Part shown: positions 42,316 to 55,530 of the stretch, piece by piece
Layout: the number at the start of each line of letters is the position of its first letter
Position numbering within the stretch: the stretch's first letter is position 1
Source of the DNA: Rostrohypoxylon terebratum
Taxonomy: Eukaryota; Ascomycota; Sordariomycetes; Xylariales; Hypoxylaceae
Direction: 5' to 3'
Assembly (NCBI GenBank): GCA_022497145.1
Contig: MU385875.1
Coordinates: 62,001-126,000 of the forward strand
DNA: 64,000 bases
Position numbers and translations under genes: made by a program
The notes under the pieces: model-generated
Databases searched by the model: none
Told to the model about the DNA's origin: nothing
The model's input: the letters and a program-made list of their open reading frames with translations, nothing else

Positions 42316-43774
42316 TGTGATAACGACTGTCAAGGCCAGCCGTAGTTGGTCGATTAGTCGAATGACAACAGACGAAGCTAAAGGCCAACGTCTAACGACG
42401 TCATGCAGCCTTTGGTTCTTCCGCCAATATCAATAATGAATGAATAGTTACAGGAGATGTTTTGTCTACCGGCAAGGATACAAAGATTCGCTCGTCAATG
42501 ATGAATAATTCGATTGGTAGTCTCTAGACAGTAGTATAGTTCGGCAATGATTCGAGGGGTCCAGATTGGACGGACCCCGGAGGTTTGAAGAGAGGAAGAA
42601 ACGGAAGAGTCACACGGCGGGGCGAAAAGCTAAGTGATGATTTGATGTCACTCCAACTCCAACGTGGAACCTTTCATTTGCCATCTGTTAACAGATGGCC
42701 AGATGGCCAGATAGGACAAGGGGGTGCCCTCTTTTATCGAGGTGCGGATGCTGCAGGTAAGAACCTTGAAGGTACATAGGTACGTACCTAGTCCTTAAGT
42801 GCATGAGATAACTGGATCGCGACTTCATAATAATTCAAGAATCATAATTGATTATGGTAGGTACTGGATAGGTAGATGTACTCACAATCTGACATGTGCT
42901 CAGGTACGTGATAAACTATAGTTTACTTAAGTCTTAAGTCCTAGGTCCTACTATGCACGTGCGTATCTAAAAAGTCATTTCGAGGCATACTGTAGACGGC
43001 GTGATGAAAAAGGTATCACAGTACTGAATATCACCAGTTATTCCGAATAATTAGCTAAAAGGTGTAAAAGAGCTAGGCAATTGAGTGGGTATTCATTTAC
43101 TCATCACAAAGAAGGTATCAAAAGAGGCTCCCATAAAAACACCAGGAGCATTTATCTATTATTAAGTTGCTTTTTTTTATTTCGCAATCTTCACATTACC
43201 CCGCCGAGGGTCTTCTCCTTGCCTTAGCAGACATGATAGGTTTCCAACGGACGCCCCATGCCTATAACCCCAGCTAGACAGTGCCACCAATCCATCATGA
43301 ACAAGCATTCCCTACTCCATTTCCTAACCCTAGCTTTCGCCCTTCCCAGACGACCTAGACATGGCCCGGAATATCGTAGTAAGAGGCATCAATCATGAGT
43401 GTAAAGTGAGAGGAGGTGGAGTACAACGTATCCTTCCATGTTCAATCGTTGTTCGTGAGGGCGCAGCGAGAACCATAAAGCAAAAAAGAAATTAGGTAAA
43501 CCGTGCCACGACGAGATTAGCTGCTTGACATTTATCGAAGTGGTGTTTGGCTTTTTCTTCAAAATCGAAGACGGGATAATAATTGTCGGCTGACAAATTG
43601 AGGAATGTCGAGGAAACAGGTTTGTATGTACAACAAGATGCCTAACAGCGAGCAATACCCTGCCAGCAGCTTTTGCGGTGAGTTGACGCAAGATGGGGAA
43701 TCATGAGCTCCAGAAAAGAAAGAAGAACGAAAATAGCACCGAAATAAGTACCCAAAGTAGAGATCAAGCAACGT
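42316..43774. other. Intergenic 5' of the RING gene and 3' of the CBM gene
   Basis: I see no gene. A minus-strand frame at 43389-43771 has no domain. CCTAGG-type elements lie at 42928-42950 and nearby. Confidence 0.5.
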
Positions 43775-46700
43775 TTATTTGCTAGAAAGCTTGCTTTTCA
43801 CCTTGCCGATGAGGGTACTGAATCGGTTCTTCTTCTTTTTCTCAGCTGCCGCAGAACCATCGGTAGCCTTGGCGTTACTCGAGGCAGCGGTCTCAGTCTC
43901 GGTAGGGGCAGCTGCCTTGGTCGGCTCAGCAGCCTCGGTTGGCTTGACCTCGACAGGCTTGACTGTTTCTTGAGTGCCGTTAGCTCCGTTAGCACCATTG
44001 GCTCCGTTAGTGACCGCCGACTCCGCAGCGGCGGGAATCTGAATCTCGGAAGATTTTTCGCCATCCTTCGACTCCACTGGCTCGCTCGCCGGCTTCTCCT
44101 CTACGGGCTCTACGGGCTCTACGGGCTTGACCTCTTTCAGGAGCTCGGATTCAACAGCCTTCTTGTCCTCAACGGCTTCCGTGTTTGCTGCGGCCTCTGG
44201 AGCTTTTCCTGCTTCCGCAATAGATTCCTTGACCTCGGTGGGGACCTCGGGAGAGACTTCCTGGCGAGTCTCCTCCTTTGCGGTACCGGCAATGGCGTTC
44301 TGGACTGACTCGGGAAGTTGCTCCTTGATTGGGTCGGGAAGGTTGGCAGCTGCTTCGACTACGGAGGTTTGAACGGTTGAAGCGGCACCTGTGGCCTTCT
44401 CAACAGCAACATCCTTGGCGGCGAAGGCGCCAGCGATCGCAGCGCCACCAACTGCGGCAGCTGCGGCGGCAACTGAGGCAGCAGCCTCGCCAGGAGTGAC
44501 AGTCTTCTCCGTCTTCTCAGTGCCCTCACCAGCCGTGCCTTCAGAGGTAGAGGGTGCTTCCTTGACCTTTTCCAGAAGCTCCTCCTCAACGGCAGCCTTG
44601 TCCTTCACTTCCTCGGGGACAGCACTGGCTTCGGGCTCGGCATTTGCCTTCTCTTGGCTCTCCTTGACAACCTCGGGAACCTTGGCTTCGATAGGTGCGC
44701 TAGCCGCTAGCGCAGCAGTCGTGGATTCGGGCGCAGCAGAGGACAACACGACAGGAACGCCACCTAATATGCGGATAAGTAAGCACTGACACACAACAGA
44801 TGAGAGAGCGTAGAGGATAAATATGCTTACCTGGAAGCGAGTCGCTCTTTTCGTAAGACTCGGGGTCTAGCTTAACGTTGTCCGTAGGTGCGGCAGCTGT
44901 GAGATTCTCAGGGATCTTCTCGCCCGGCGCAAGCGTGATCGGGTTGACAGCGCCTGCGGTAGCTGGCAGAGGGTTCACTGAAAATTCACCACCCTTCTCA
45001 GCCTCAGCGGGGGCAGAAGCGGCAGGCGTCTCAGGCAATGTTCCGGGCATCTTTTCGGACTCTGGCTTCTGCTCCAAGGGCACACCAGCGGCCAGAGCGG
45101 CGGTGGTCGAGTCCGGGGTGACGGTGCTCATGATAGCAGCAGTTGCGGGGGCTTCTGCAATAATACGATCGGGGGTTAGGACGTTATTCTCGTTTCCGCT
45201 CTCGTCCACTTCCTTTGCCGCAGTGTGATCCGTGACCCAATTACCGTCGACCACAAACTATAAGATTAAGGCGAATGGTTAGTTTGGTATAAAAAATGTA
45301 ATAGGTAAGACAGGGTTGAAGTGGTGCCTCGCGGTGTAGTCTAGAAGAAGGATTCTAGGACAATTGAAAAAGAAGGAGGAAGTAGGTAGGATCTGGGTGA
45401 TTAAGACTGTATTTTGTGGGCTGTGGGCACCAGATCGAAGGGTTGTTGAACAATGACAAAAACAACTAATGCAGGATGCCGCATGACCCGAGGCACAGCT
45501 CAGGGAATCTTAGGGCAACCGGAGCCCCTAGCCTTTTTAAATACCAAGGAGACTTGCAGTAACTGCATTCAGGGACAAGGTTCCAAGGATTCTTTTTAAG
45601 AGACAAACGCAAGTCAGGACGAGTTAGGCCTGGGGGCTAAGTGGGAAACATGACGGTGTTGGGACGCCACAATGCAGCTCGCCTGCTCATGCACTTGCAA
45701 GTCCCCGAATATAAGTGACGTTCGGATTTGCTCAGTAGGGTCTGGCCGTAGTAACCATAATACAATGACAAAACAGCGAAGAACATTGAAGAATACTAAA
45801 CAACCAGCAGACTGAACGATAGTGGTTTAGGTGTTTAGGTAACTGAGGGGAACTGGATAGGAATTGCTTGTATCCCCACAATCCTAATCTCGATCTCCAT
45901 AAACCCCATAAGACCCCTCTCATAAGGACTTGGGTAATTTGGGTTATGGACGACGGACGTGGGTTGTCAAGAAGTGCTAGGTAAAAAGGGTAAAAAGTGC
46001 TTAGGGAGGTCAGGGAAGCTTAGGTAGCTGAGGCCAAATCTGTGATGGTGGTATGTCACTCCAATCAACAATTGACCTATCAGATCGACAGCCCACACCG
46101 CTTCGTTGCATTCGTGATCGACTTGCGTCATACGAAGTTCACGGAGTTAGGTATGTTTTGCATCTATGGGACACAAGGCGGGGTCCAACGGCTTTGAAGC
46201 TTTGCTTTTGTGTCCACCTATCCATCCATCCAATACATAAATAGGTATATAGTACATAACATAACATAACAATCATATATTGTATGTGTTGTCATGTTCA
46301 TGTTTATGCTCCTGTTCATATTTATGTATCGTGACAGTTGGCAGGGGAGGAAGCTGGATAAGATTTTGACGATGCGCAATCAGGTGAATTGAATGTGTAA
46401 CTTGACAATGGAGTGCCAATGGATGCCAATATGAGCACCGCCGCACATTCGGTATTATCTTATCCGTGAGATATGTACGACACGATACTATAGGCATTGA
46501 TTGTCGCTAATCGTCGCAAGGCTGCCTGCCTAACTAGGTACCTAGTGTAGCAGCCTAGTACTGCATATGGATGTTATCTTCACGAGAGCACCTTGCGCTC
46601 TTCCGGATCCACTAGTTCACGGCGATTGCAGGGGGTAGAAGGAAGGAATAAAGGGATATCAAAATAGGTCCGGATAGGTTGCACAGTAAAAGTATAAACA

Positions 46701-47189
46701 TTGCGAAGGGAGGCGTATGGGGGCATGGGGGCATTGAAGCAACATTGAGGTAGTGAGGCACTATGACTAACCTTATAAAAGATCTTCTTAGAGGCATCTT
46801 GGAGTTTCACGGTTTTTTCAAAATGCTCGTTGACCTTTTCCAGCTTCTCCGTCTTTTTCCAGTCATCGAACGTGCCGGTCACGTAAACTTCGGACGCTGG
46901 GTGTTCCCTATACCAATAAAAGAACAATTATATTAGCTATATATGTTCTCCAATCCGATAGACGAAAACAAAATATGCGATGGATGGATGGATGGATGGA
47001 TGGATGGATGTAGTAAGTAATATGTGATCGCGTGAGGTGTTGAACAACGATGTGCAGCAAGAAGCGTCAGAATCCCAAACCACAATCTGGGATTCTGGGA
47101 TGCGCGCAAAGCTAAGGTGAAAAAAAAAACAGGTGGGTTATTGGTTGTTGTTCGGTATAGACTTACCACTTGAAAAGAAAGCTTCCCAT
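43775..47189 (-). CDS. AMPK1-CBM protein (CRP1/MDG1-like) with long acidic tail
   Basis: Exons 47189-47167, 46907-46772, 45257-44831 and 44763-43775 (minus strand) give 524 residues. The N-terminal domain (about 1-85) is an AMPK1-type glycogen-binding module: MGSFLFKWEHPASEVYVTG, FDDWKK, KIFYKFVVDGNWVTDH. This domain is split over three exons, and joining them gives the family sequence, which fixes the start at 47189. The rest is low-complexity, rich in Ala, Glu, Pro and Val, with two copies of a STTAALAA-V/P-motif (about residues 102 and 210) and a basic end (KKKKNRFSTLIGKVKSKLSS). Yeast CRP1/MDG1 have the same module and tail type and were linked to cruciform DNA binding and pheromone signalling. 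The second intron (45258-46771) is 1514 nt, far longer than any other here. The first intron contains a GATG x8 microsatellite. Confidence 0.82.
46979..47010. repeat. GATG x8 microsatellite in an intron
   Basis: Eight perfect tetranucleotide units lie in the first intron (46908-47166) of the CBM gene. Confidence 0.95.
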
Positions 47190-49148
47190 TTTTAACAATT
47201 TATAATATTAAACAATACAAAAAAAGAATAATAATAGTAGTAGTAATAATAGGTTGAGAGATGTATTGGAAGGGGGATTGACACTTTCTGTCCCGGTCGG
47301 CTTCGAGGATGAAGGAAAAAAAGAGAAAACCGTGGCGGGAGCTTCTCGAGGTCTTGTCCTAGGTCTTGTCTAGGATGACTGCGGCTCGCAGTCACAGCGC
47401 TGTGAGGGAGGCACTAAGGTAGTAAGGTCAGATAGGTATCAGAGGTACCTTCCTTGTACCTGCCTACATACTACATAGTACATACATTGGAGTTACATAC
47501 ATAGTTGGTAGGCTAATCCAACTAATCCAATAGCAAAGGTCCGATCTATCGATCTTTAGAATCTTTAGCCCCAGAAGGTCCTCCAGCTAGCACCTAGCGG
47601 TAAAGCGGTAAGGTCAACCCCCCAAAAACTACACCCATGCAACCTTGTAGTAGATAAAGTCAGGTACCCGATAGGTTCATAGATGTCATATTGCGTTATC
47701 ATCACCTCAACAAGAACCTTAACTGCAGGTGCACTGGGTACACTACTTAGTACTAGCTAGGTACAATACAATACACTGAAGGGGATGAGAACCCCCCTAA
47801 GAATGCATCTCTTACCTAGTATGCACCTAGCATTTTGAAATCTGAGTAAGAACTCACCACCACACGTGTTTCTGTGGTTTCTACTAATACCTACAATGTA
47901 CTTAGGTGGGTAGTATCTAGGTACTATCTACTATCTACACATAAATTTACGCATACTACTTTATGATTCATCTAAACACAAATGCGGTACTCGTTTTCAA
48001 TTTTCAAGTTAAAGAACACATGAACACCAAATTCAACCGGATCCCTCTTTTATTTCCATTTCCGGTATACGTATTACGTACTAACATGTCGGTCTAATTT
48101 CACTACTCAGTGACTCAGTCTGCTAGTAAAGTACCTATTAGGTACTAAGTAGTAAGTAGTGCTACGTGACTGAGTACGATACTATATCGCCGCCACCTCA
48201 TGCTGATGCTAGCATCCGTCATGGAACCATCTAGTGTACATACTTATTTCCATCTAATCATCTATTATCCGATCACGTGTAAGAACCCGTCCATCCAGCC
48301 ATCTCATATTACTTGTGTCCGAATAAGACCGAATGGGCAGGGTGTGAATCGAGTATATGTCACCTATCCGAGACACCAAAAGCAAGATCAACGAAGACTA
48401 AGGATGTTCCAACTCATTGTTATATTGTTATAGGTATTCCTCGCTATCCATCATGAGAACGCCGCATGACACGTACGAGCCTTACAATACAATCATTACC
48501 TATCGTTAATCGTCCTCAAGCAATAACGGCACACGCGTAGGCAGTTCGGGAGAGAAAAGACAGAAAGTAACTAACCGACCCCCTTTCCACCCTTTCCACC
48601 CAGATGGTACCGTGGATATTCGAAAACGGAGAAAATAGAACACGCTTCAATGCTCCCTCCCCGAACACCCCCCCCAAAAAAGTGCAGGTAGACAAATCCC
48701 ATGCATATACCTCTTTTGCTGTAAACGCGCCCCTCCTTTTTTGTCTTCCCTTGCAATGCGTTTCTAATGGTACAAGTGTATCTCTGATCTCCCAACCTCG
48801 AGTCTATAGTTAGGTATACATGACACAACTCAAGATAAGGAATGTGATTAGAGAGAAAAAAATAAAACAGGAAGACAGAGATACAAATAGGATAAATAAG
48901 GATAGATGAAAAAATCTGTTGAAAAAAAAAACTTCAACGTGGTATAAAAAAGGTTGTTCGAAGCGAAGGCGAGAAGTGAAAGTAGAGAATCGAAAATGGT
49001 GAAGAAAAAGGGAAGAGTATAGAGATACAGGAGAAAGGAAAGACAAGGAAAAGGGGGGAGCTAAATAAGAAATTACAATTGTCCCATGCCCGTTATATAT
49101 CCCTTGGGCCCTTTTTCCCATCTTCCCCTAAGATCCGAAAAGAGAAAA
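47190..49148. other. Intergenic 2 kb upstream of the CBM gene and downstream of the C2H2 regulator
   Basis: I see no gene. Several CCTAGG- or GTACCTA-type elements are present (about 47750-47765, 47900-47935, 48130-48160). The 48840-49080 stretch is purine-rich on the plus strand and is probably the 3' untranslated region of the minus-strand regulator. Confidence 0.5.
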
Positions 49149-52100
49149 TTAGAACCACTTGACATTTCCGCGCTCCTCGAGGTTCTTCAGCGTCCGCGTA
49201 GCGTCGACGAGTAACCGGTTCTTGCTACCGACAGCTTCGTCCTCGAGCCTTCTCCTGACCATGCTAACGATCGCCATGGTCTCCTTCCGGCCCCGCATAT
49301 TGAGCGCCTTTTTCGAGCTTAGATCGGCCACCGTCTTGAGCCATCTCACGGCCTCCCGCTCTCCTTTCTCTCCGGAATTAGCATTAGAGTGGTTATAATT
49401 GTACGAGGAGGTCAGGTCAGAGCCGGCGTTGGTGCCCCTGCCCATCGAGCGGTGTCCGAGCGCCCAGCAGATGAGTGCGCACACGTACAGCCCCCAATAG
49501 TCGGAGATATCCAACATGTGCCAGCTTCCATCCCGGCCCTCCTCTTCTTCCATGTTCGAAATAACAGTTGCGTTTAACGTGTTATGGTTGCTACAGTCGA
49601 TAAAGGCTAAAAGCGCCTTGGCGGCAAACCGGACGGCGACGCCGGCGTGGAGGGTGGTGCACCAGTGTTGAAGACGTCTCTTATGTTGTTGAAAGATTTG
49701 AAAGGACGCCACCTTCTTCGTGAAGAGCCAAGTCTCGCCGCTGACCGCGAGTAAGTCGTGGAGAGGCGTGTAATGTAGCGCCAGATAGGTGTTCCCAACC
49801 GAAGATCCCGGAAATAGCCTTGTTATTCGCTCTGTAGAAGTCTCGTTCACTTCTGCTGTGAGATCCAACAAGGAAGGGCTAGATCTCTTGGGTAGCCGAA
49901 GCGCTTCCGAAGCTAAAAATACAGTTTGATCGAGCCATGGTGCGTCAGCTACTTGTTCGGCAGTAATTTCGCTGGTTAGGGTGGTTGGTTCTGTGTTAGA
50001 TGATAAGGAGTCGATCAGAGCCTCCCACGATTCCAACGATTGGGCAGCCCAGAGCTCTGTGGTTGGTCTAATTAAGGGGATAGGGGGTGTCGTCGACATA
50101 GGAAATGGTTTCATTAGGTGTTGCTGATAATACACCGATGCGTGGACATCCAAAACAAAACAAGCGGCCAAGAGTCTCCGTCGTGACTCGTTATCAATCC
50201 ATTCGTTCCATCGGTCGTGTCGTGTCGAAGTTGTGGTAGAAGTTGAAAATAAGAAATCGTCCGGTCTTTGGTGATCGGCCATCTGTGAGGAAGAAGACGT
50301 TGAGCATGGATACCATTGGCCAATAGGAGAATACGGAACATTACTAAAGAGATGATCCTGAAAAGTAGAGTATATGAGAGAGCCAACAAAAGTAGGAGCG
50401 GGAGTAATAGGAGACGAATGGGAACTCACCCGAGAATATAGTGACTGGAAGGGCTCCGACGCGCTTCTCGATGCACTTCGTCCGCGAAACCGCAAGTAGA
50501 GCTCACAAAGGAGGATCGTTTGCATGACTTGGAGGTCCCATTGGGTATACTGTATCTGTCCATTGAGCATTTATCGGGATGGGGGGATCAGTTAGGCTAG
50601 TGTCACTTACGGTCTTGACCTCTTTCCAGGCAAGCTCATGCAACTCATTGCCTCGGATACGATCCTCCTTACTTTGAAGAAACTGCGTACCGACGGCGGC
50701 CATGGCACAACGCAGGACCTCGCCAGCAGCAGTTTTGGAGCTCTTGCGGTGGACTAATGGAAAGAGAGTGTCGAAGCGCTTCCAGTACAAGTCGACGTAT
50801 CTCGGGACATGTACTGACAGGGTGTTCGCAGTTAGAAAGGTTGTACCCCCGAGTGGTCCCAGGAGTTGTGATCCCTTCTGGCGACCCGTCGAGACAGCGG
50901 GAATGGATGGGGTTGCAAGGGTGACTAAATTTTCAGCCGGTTGAGCGGACAGTGAGATGGTCGGTGGGGTCGGACTACGAACTGAAGAGTAGGTGTATTG
51001 TTGCGGGTGTTCGACGAACGACGCATCGTCTGGGAACATGGTCATGGTATGATCGAGCGCCGGAGCCGTAGGAGAGAAAGGCGATCCAAAGAAAGATGCC
51101 GTGGTGGCGATGTCGATCCCACCAGGGCTGTGTATGCTGTGGGAGGTCCCAGAGTAGAGGCCACCAGGCCAGTCTGATGTCGGTGATTCATACCCTCGGG
51201 TCATATTATTTCTCCTATGGCTAATTTCCGAGGGGGTAGAGTAGTTGCTCTCTGAAGCAGATGAAGGCCAGGGAGAGCCGTCATGGCCATGGTGAACGAG
51301 ACCTGGAGGCATATTGTTGTCAGGTATAGTCAAGCTAGGCAGATTTTGGGACAAGCTCGTTGCAGCATCCAAGAAGAGGGAGTATGGTGGTGAGGTGCGC
51401 GGCGTGAAGCCGATCTCAAAAGGGCCTGTGACTGGGGATCCCCCGATGCTCGGGGATGGGTTGCTTGTCAAAGATGATAGCACATAGCTGTGACCGCCGG
51501 AAGGGGGATTGGAGGTTGGGTAGCTCTCACCCCGAGCCGTATGGCCACTACTACCGCCCTGATTGCTCATCGACTGGTACTGAGACAGGCTAGTAGTAGT
51601 GTAGGCAGAACTTGATGACATATCAGACGGGTCAGCCATTCCCTGTCGACTGCCAGAGACACCACCCATCGACGAAGGGCCATGGATGTAGGTCATCCCA
51701 GACGGCCCTTCTGCAGATGTTGGTCGACTAGCGTCGTCGCCCGTGCCCCTAGATAGTTTATCATCTTGATCGCTGCTGATGGGTCAGTTTAGGGATATTG
51801 TCCTAACGCAGTGGCCTACTCACTGTCTTAATGAATGACGCGCAAGTAGGTCAGCTCTGTGAAACGCCTTGTCGCATCCAGGGAAAGTGCACGGAAATCT
51901 AGGATTCCCATGACTCAACTGATGGCGCCTGCAACTCATCGATTAGTAATGTATACTGCGATGATCTCTCTCGGTAGGATGCTTTACCTAAGGTGTTCTG
52001 CTCTCGTAAATGTCTGGTTGTCGTAGTCAGCATACATGGTGCTCAAGGCGGATGTGGGACAGCGAATGCGGTGCTCACCTTTGACGGTTTACATATATCG

Positions 52101-52567
52101 CATACATGAACTGGTACTCCTTTCTTCGCTCTGCTGACTCGCCTCGTTATAGGGGTCAGTTTGACCGGGAGACTCCCGTCGCCTGGAGCATTACCCATTG
52201 GTCTTGATGGCATAGATGGTGGCATGCCTCCTCCAGATGATGAACTTTGTCCGTATCCACCAGGATCCATCGACTCAGAACTAATAGTGCTCCGCCTACT
52301 CACAGACGCCGGTCGTGCTGATGATGTTGATGGAGACGACGCGGTTGCTGTAGATTTAGATGAACGTCCTGAAGGACCACGCCGTCTAGTTTGGGCTAGA
52401 GTTAGTTTATCGTCTTGATCTTTTGGCTTTGCATGACTCGACGTTGCCGCACGGGAAGGATCTCGAGATTTAGATGGCCCGGTTTGGATGGAGCCGTTCT
52501 CGTTCTTATCTATCTGGGTGGTGTCCTCTTCTGAACCCATATCCATTATGAACTCAAGACTAGTCAT
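49149..52567 (-). CDS. C2H2 zinc-finger transcription factor with fungal-specific regulator domain
   Basis: Six exons on the minus strand (52567-52079, 52013-51988, 51928-51824, 51775-50611, 50555-50430, 50357-49149) give 1039 residues. Two C2H2 fingers lie at about 156-207: Cys156-x2-Cys159 with His174-x3-His178, and Cys185-x4-Cys190 with His203-x3-His207. Both are split by introns, and His207 is completed across the exon 3/4 join, which supports the model. The N-terminus and the region 210-480 are Ser/Pro-rich and disordered. The C-terminal half begins HVPRYVDLYWKRFDTLFPLVH and continues through WDLQVMQTILLCELYLRFRG; it matches the Fungal_trans middle homology region. The likely role is a DNA-binding regulator; target genes are unknown. 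The 72-nt intron at 50358-50429 is stop-free and in frame, so a 1063-residue form is possible. Confidence 0.85.
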
Positions 52568-55510
52568 GGTGTGCAGCAGCAGAGAGGCTCAAATTGGAAA
52601 CACACAGCCCTGTAGATTTTGGATAAATAAAGGTATAGATAGAAATAGGCACAAAGGGTAAGCCTGGAGATGGGGAGGGGTGGATCTGTAAAGAAAGGCA
52701 AGGCTAGATAGACCTCAGCCTTCTAACTGGTGGTAGTATTCAAACTGGTTCGAGATGTGTCTGGTGAATAGCATATCTCCGTCTGCGATGAAACGGGAAA
52801 TACCAACAGCGAAGCAGAAGGTAGGCTGAGCTGCATTGCTATATTGAGGTACACAGTTTTTAAAAGGTAAAGGGCCGAAAAGGCACGAGTCACAAGCATG
52901 ACGGAAGACAGAACGAGCATGGAGAGGGAAAGTGAAGTGGTCAACGAGAGTTGTCGGTCATGGCCAGGCAGGCTGGCTGGGTGAGAATCCGTCCGCCTGG
53001 CCATGTACCTACCTAGGGTACGTAGCTGCAAGTACGTCGTAGTGTAAGGCACCCCTGCCATCAGCTGGGCTGCATGGGTATAGACGAGGGCTCGCACGAC
53101 ATGCAAGGTACTGGTCCTAACGGTGGTGGCTCATTTCAACTATTTACGTGATATCCTCCATGAATAGTACGTATATGTGGTAGTAGTATGCGATTCCTGG
53201 CCTTCCATGTATCGCGTCGAGACTCGAGCTTGTCTCTGTCTGTTCAGTGAAGGAATTGAACAAATAATCCCGGTGTGTAGTTACTTATGTCTCCGCCAAT
53301 AGTACTGACTGTTGCTGACGGTACACAATAATCAATTAGGTTATAGCAGCATAAAATAACTGGTCATTATGCAGGCAGGTAATGTATTGGTATGGATTTG
53401 TATGTCTAGGCTCGAGACATACATACATAAGGCGACGTTCCGTACCGTAACCCGATAGACTGGGCCGCGGCAAGGAGTGCCATAATTAGCAGGAAGAAGG
53501 GACCCCTGGACGTCAGGGCAAAGGAGAGCGTGGTATCGGTAGTACAATGCGCACATGGATGTCCTGCACGCATCATAGCAGATTCAGACATGAGAAGAAT
53601 GCGAGTACCTGTTGCCGGAGGCCATAGCGAGATAATACTGAGATAGTGCTTCCTGTGGAGAATAATCCATCATTTCGTGACGGGTTTTGCAGCCGACTAT
53701 TGCTGTCTCTATCAGCCAAGGGCATCAAGCGCTGTGGATTTTGCGTGTAGCTTTCCGGGGAACCGTCCTAGCACATGGTCGGCTCGAGACGATGGATGAC
53801 CAATGCCTGCTAGAGCAGAAGCGGAGTACCTATACAGGTCCAATTCCAATCTGACAGACCTTATGAGCCAAGGGGGCGCAGCTACTAGGTACATAAGCGT
53901 ACATAGTAAAGATGCAATGCAATGGCAATGCATGCGACACGGTTCATAAGTAGTACCAGTACCTAGTACTGTACAACACCACAGATGAAAAACGGTGTAC
54001 TCACAGCCGGCCAGCACCGCCAGTATGTGTGCAATGTGTGTAGGTAGGTAGCTTTACGGTTTGAATAGGGAGGGTTTCACGGCAGGCGTTGACACGTTCC
54101 CACCATCCACCCTGCTACCGTGGTATGAGTTGCGAAGATTATGATACCAGAATGCAGATCTTCACCGGAGGATCCGGCTCCAGAAGGTCGGTCGTCTTCT
54201 CATTCGCACGAGTGGTCCGCTGCCGTTGGGGAAACAACCGGCGCTTCTGTCGCTTATCCAGGGCGCTCTCCAGAAGGCCAATTCTGAAACACCATGCAAA
54301 GGCGACGATAGCCAGGATAGCATGTTACGGCTGACTGCCACATACTACAACTAATATGTAGGTAAGTATCATGGGTATTGTGAGGTAACCAACAAGACTT
54401 GAAAAGACGATATCTCCGGAGTCAAGGTCACGAGACAATGGGCATTGATAGCAAAACGACACGCGATAATACCCAAAATAAGCATTGATTATAAACCAAG
54501 AGGTGTCAAGGATTCCAAGGTTTTAACTTTCTTCAAGATTTCCCCACGGTTTGGCGAATCCATCGGCTCGTGAAGGGCACAGGGGTTTTTTGTGTTCTGT
54601 CTGTTAGAGGCAGATATTCTGGGGAGCATGTTTAAGACAAGACAAGCCGTCTTTCGCGGTTTCCAGTTACCAGTTACCAGTATAATACTGTTTAAATTCC
54701 CTATGTTACGACCCAAGCTTTTTTGCACGGCCCGCTACCCAGGTGTAAGACTAGGTAGGGGTACAATGCGGGCAGAATCCTTCAGGCTGAAAATCGAGTT
54801 TTCATTGGCCTGTCTTTTCCAGCTCGACCCGTGGTAGGCCAGGGTTTGTATGTATTAGTACCGCAAAAGGGGGCTTGGTTGGACTGTAGAAGGTGTGATT
54901 GGACGCAATCGTTGAACAACCCACTTTGCCCTACTGAGAAGTCGATTCTATTAATAACTGATAGACGTCACTGAACATTAAGGAATTAGAACGGGTACTA
55001 AAACCTGTATCATCGTAGCAATTGTGTGGTAGTAAGCCTAGACAGTCCAGAGCAGAATATAGATGGCCCGGACCAATGCAGAACGTCGGAGAAATAGCAA
55101 ATAAACTTATTGAGTAAGCAACCAAGACAAGCTAAGAACGAGGATCTGCTCTGATATGCTGATATGTTTCATGACCGCGTGTATCTAGTAGATGTGGCGG
55201 CTATTTTACGCTATCCGCCGTCGGCAGCGATCCGAAGAGATTCGTGATAAGGCTGGGCGATGGGGTCCAAAAAGAAGCCTCGGCGACGGGAACTAGTGGT
55301 ATCAGCTTGTGTCTACCTATATTAATGTATCCATCTGCTTTTTGCGTGCATACCTACCTACTACGTACCTATATTAAAGGGATGGAACTGAACTAAACAC
55401 CGACCTAGGTGTCTCTCCAGTCGGGGTCCGGATGAGTTTCATTTCTACATGTGATTGCCGATAGGGATGAGCTGCATAGAAGTACGTGAAGAATATTTCT
55501 GCGACCTAGG

Positions 55511-55530
55511 TATGTATGTATGTATGTATG
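55511..55530. repeat. TATG x5 microsatellite
   Basis: Five perfect units directly follow a CCTAGG element in gene-free DNA. Confidence 0.9.

Noticed and set aside
43970..44789. Plus-strand Ala/Ser-rich frames
   Set aside because: Antisense shadows of the Ala/Glu-rich tail of the CBM protein.
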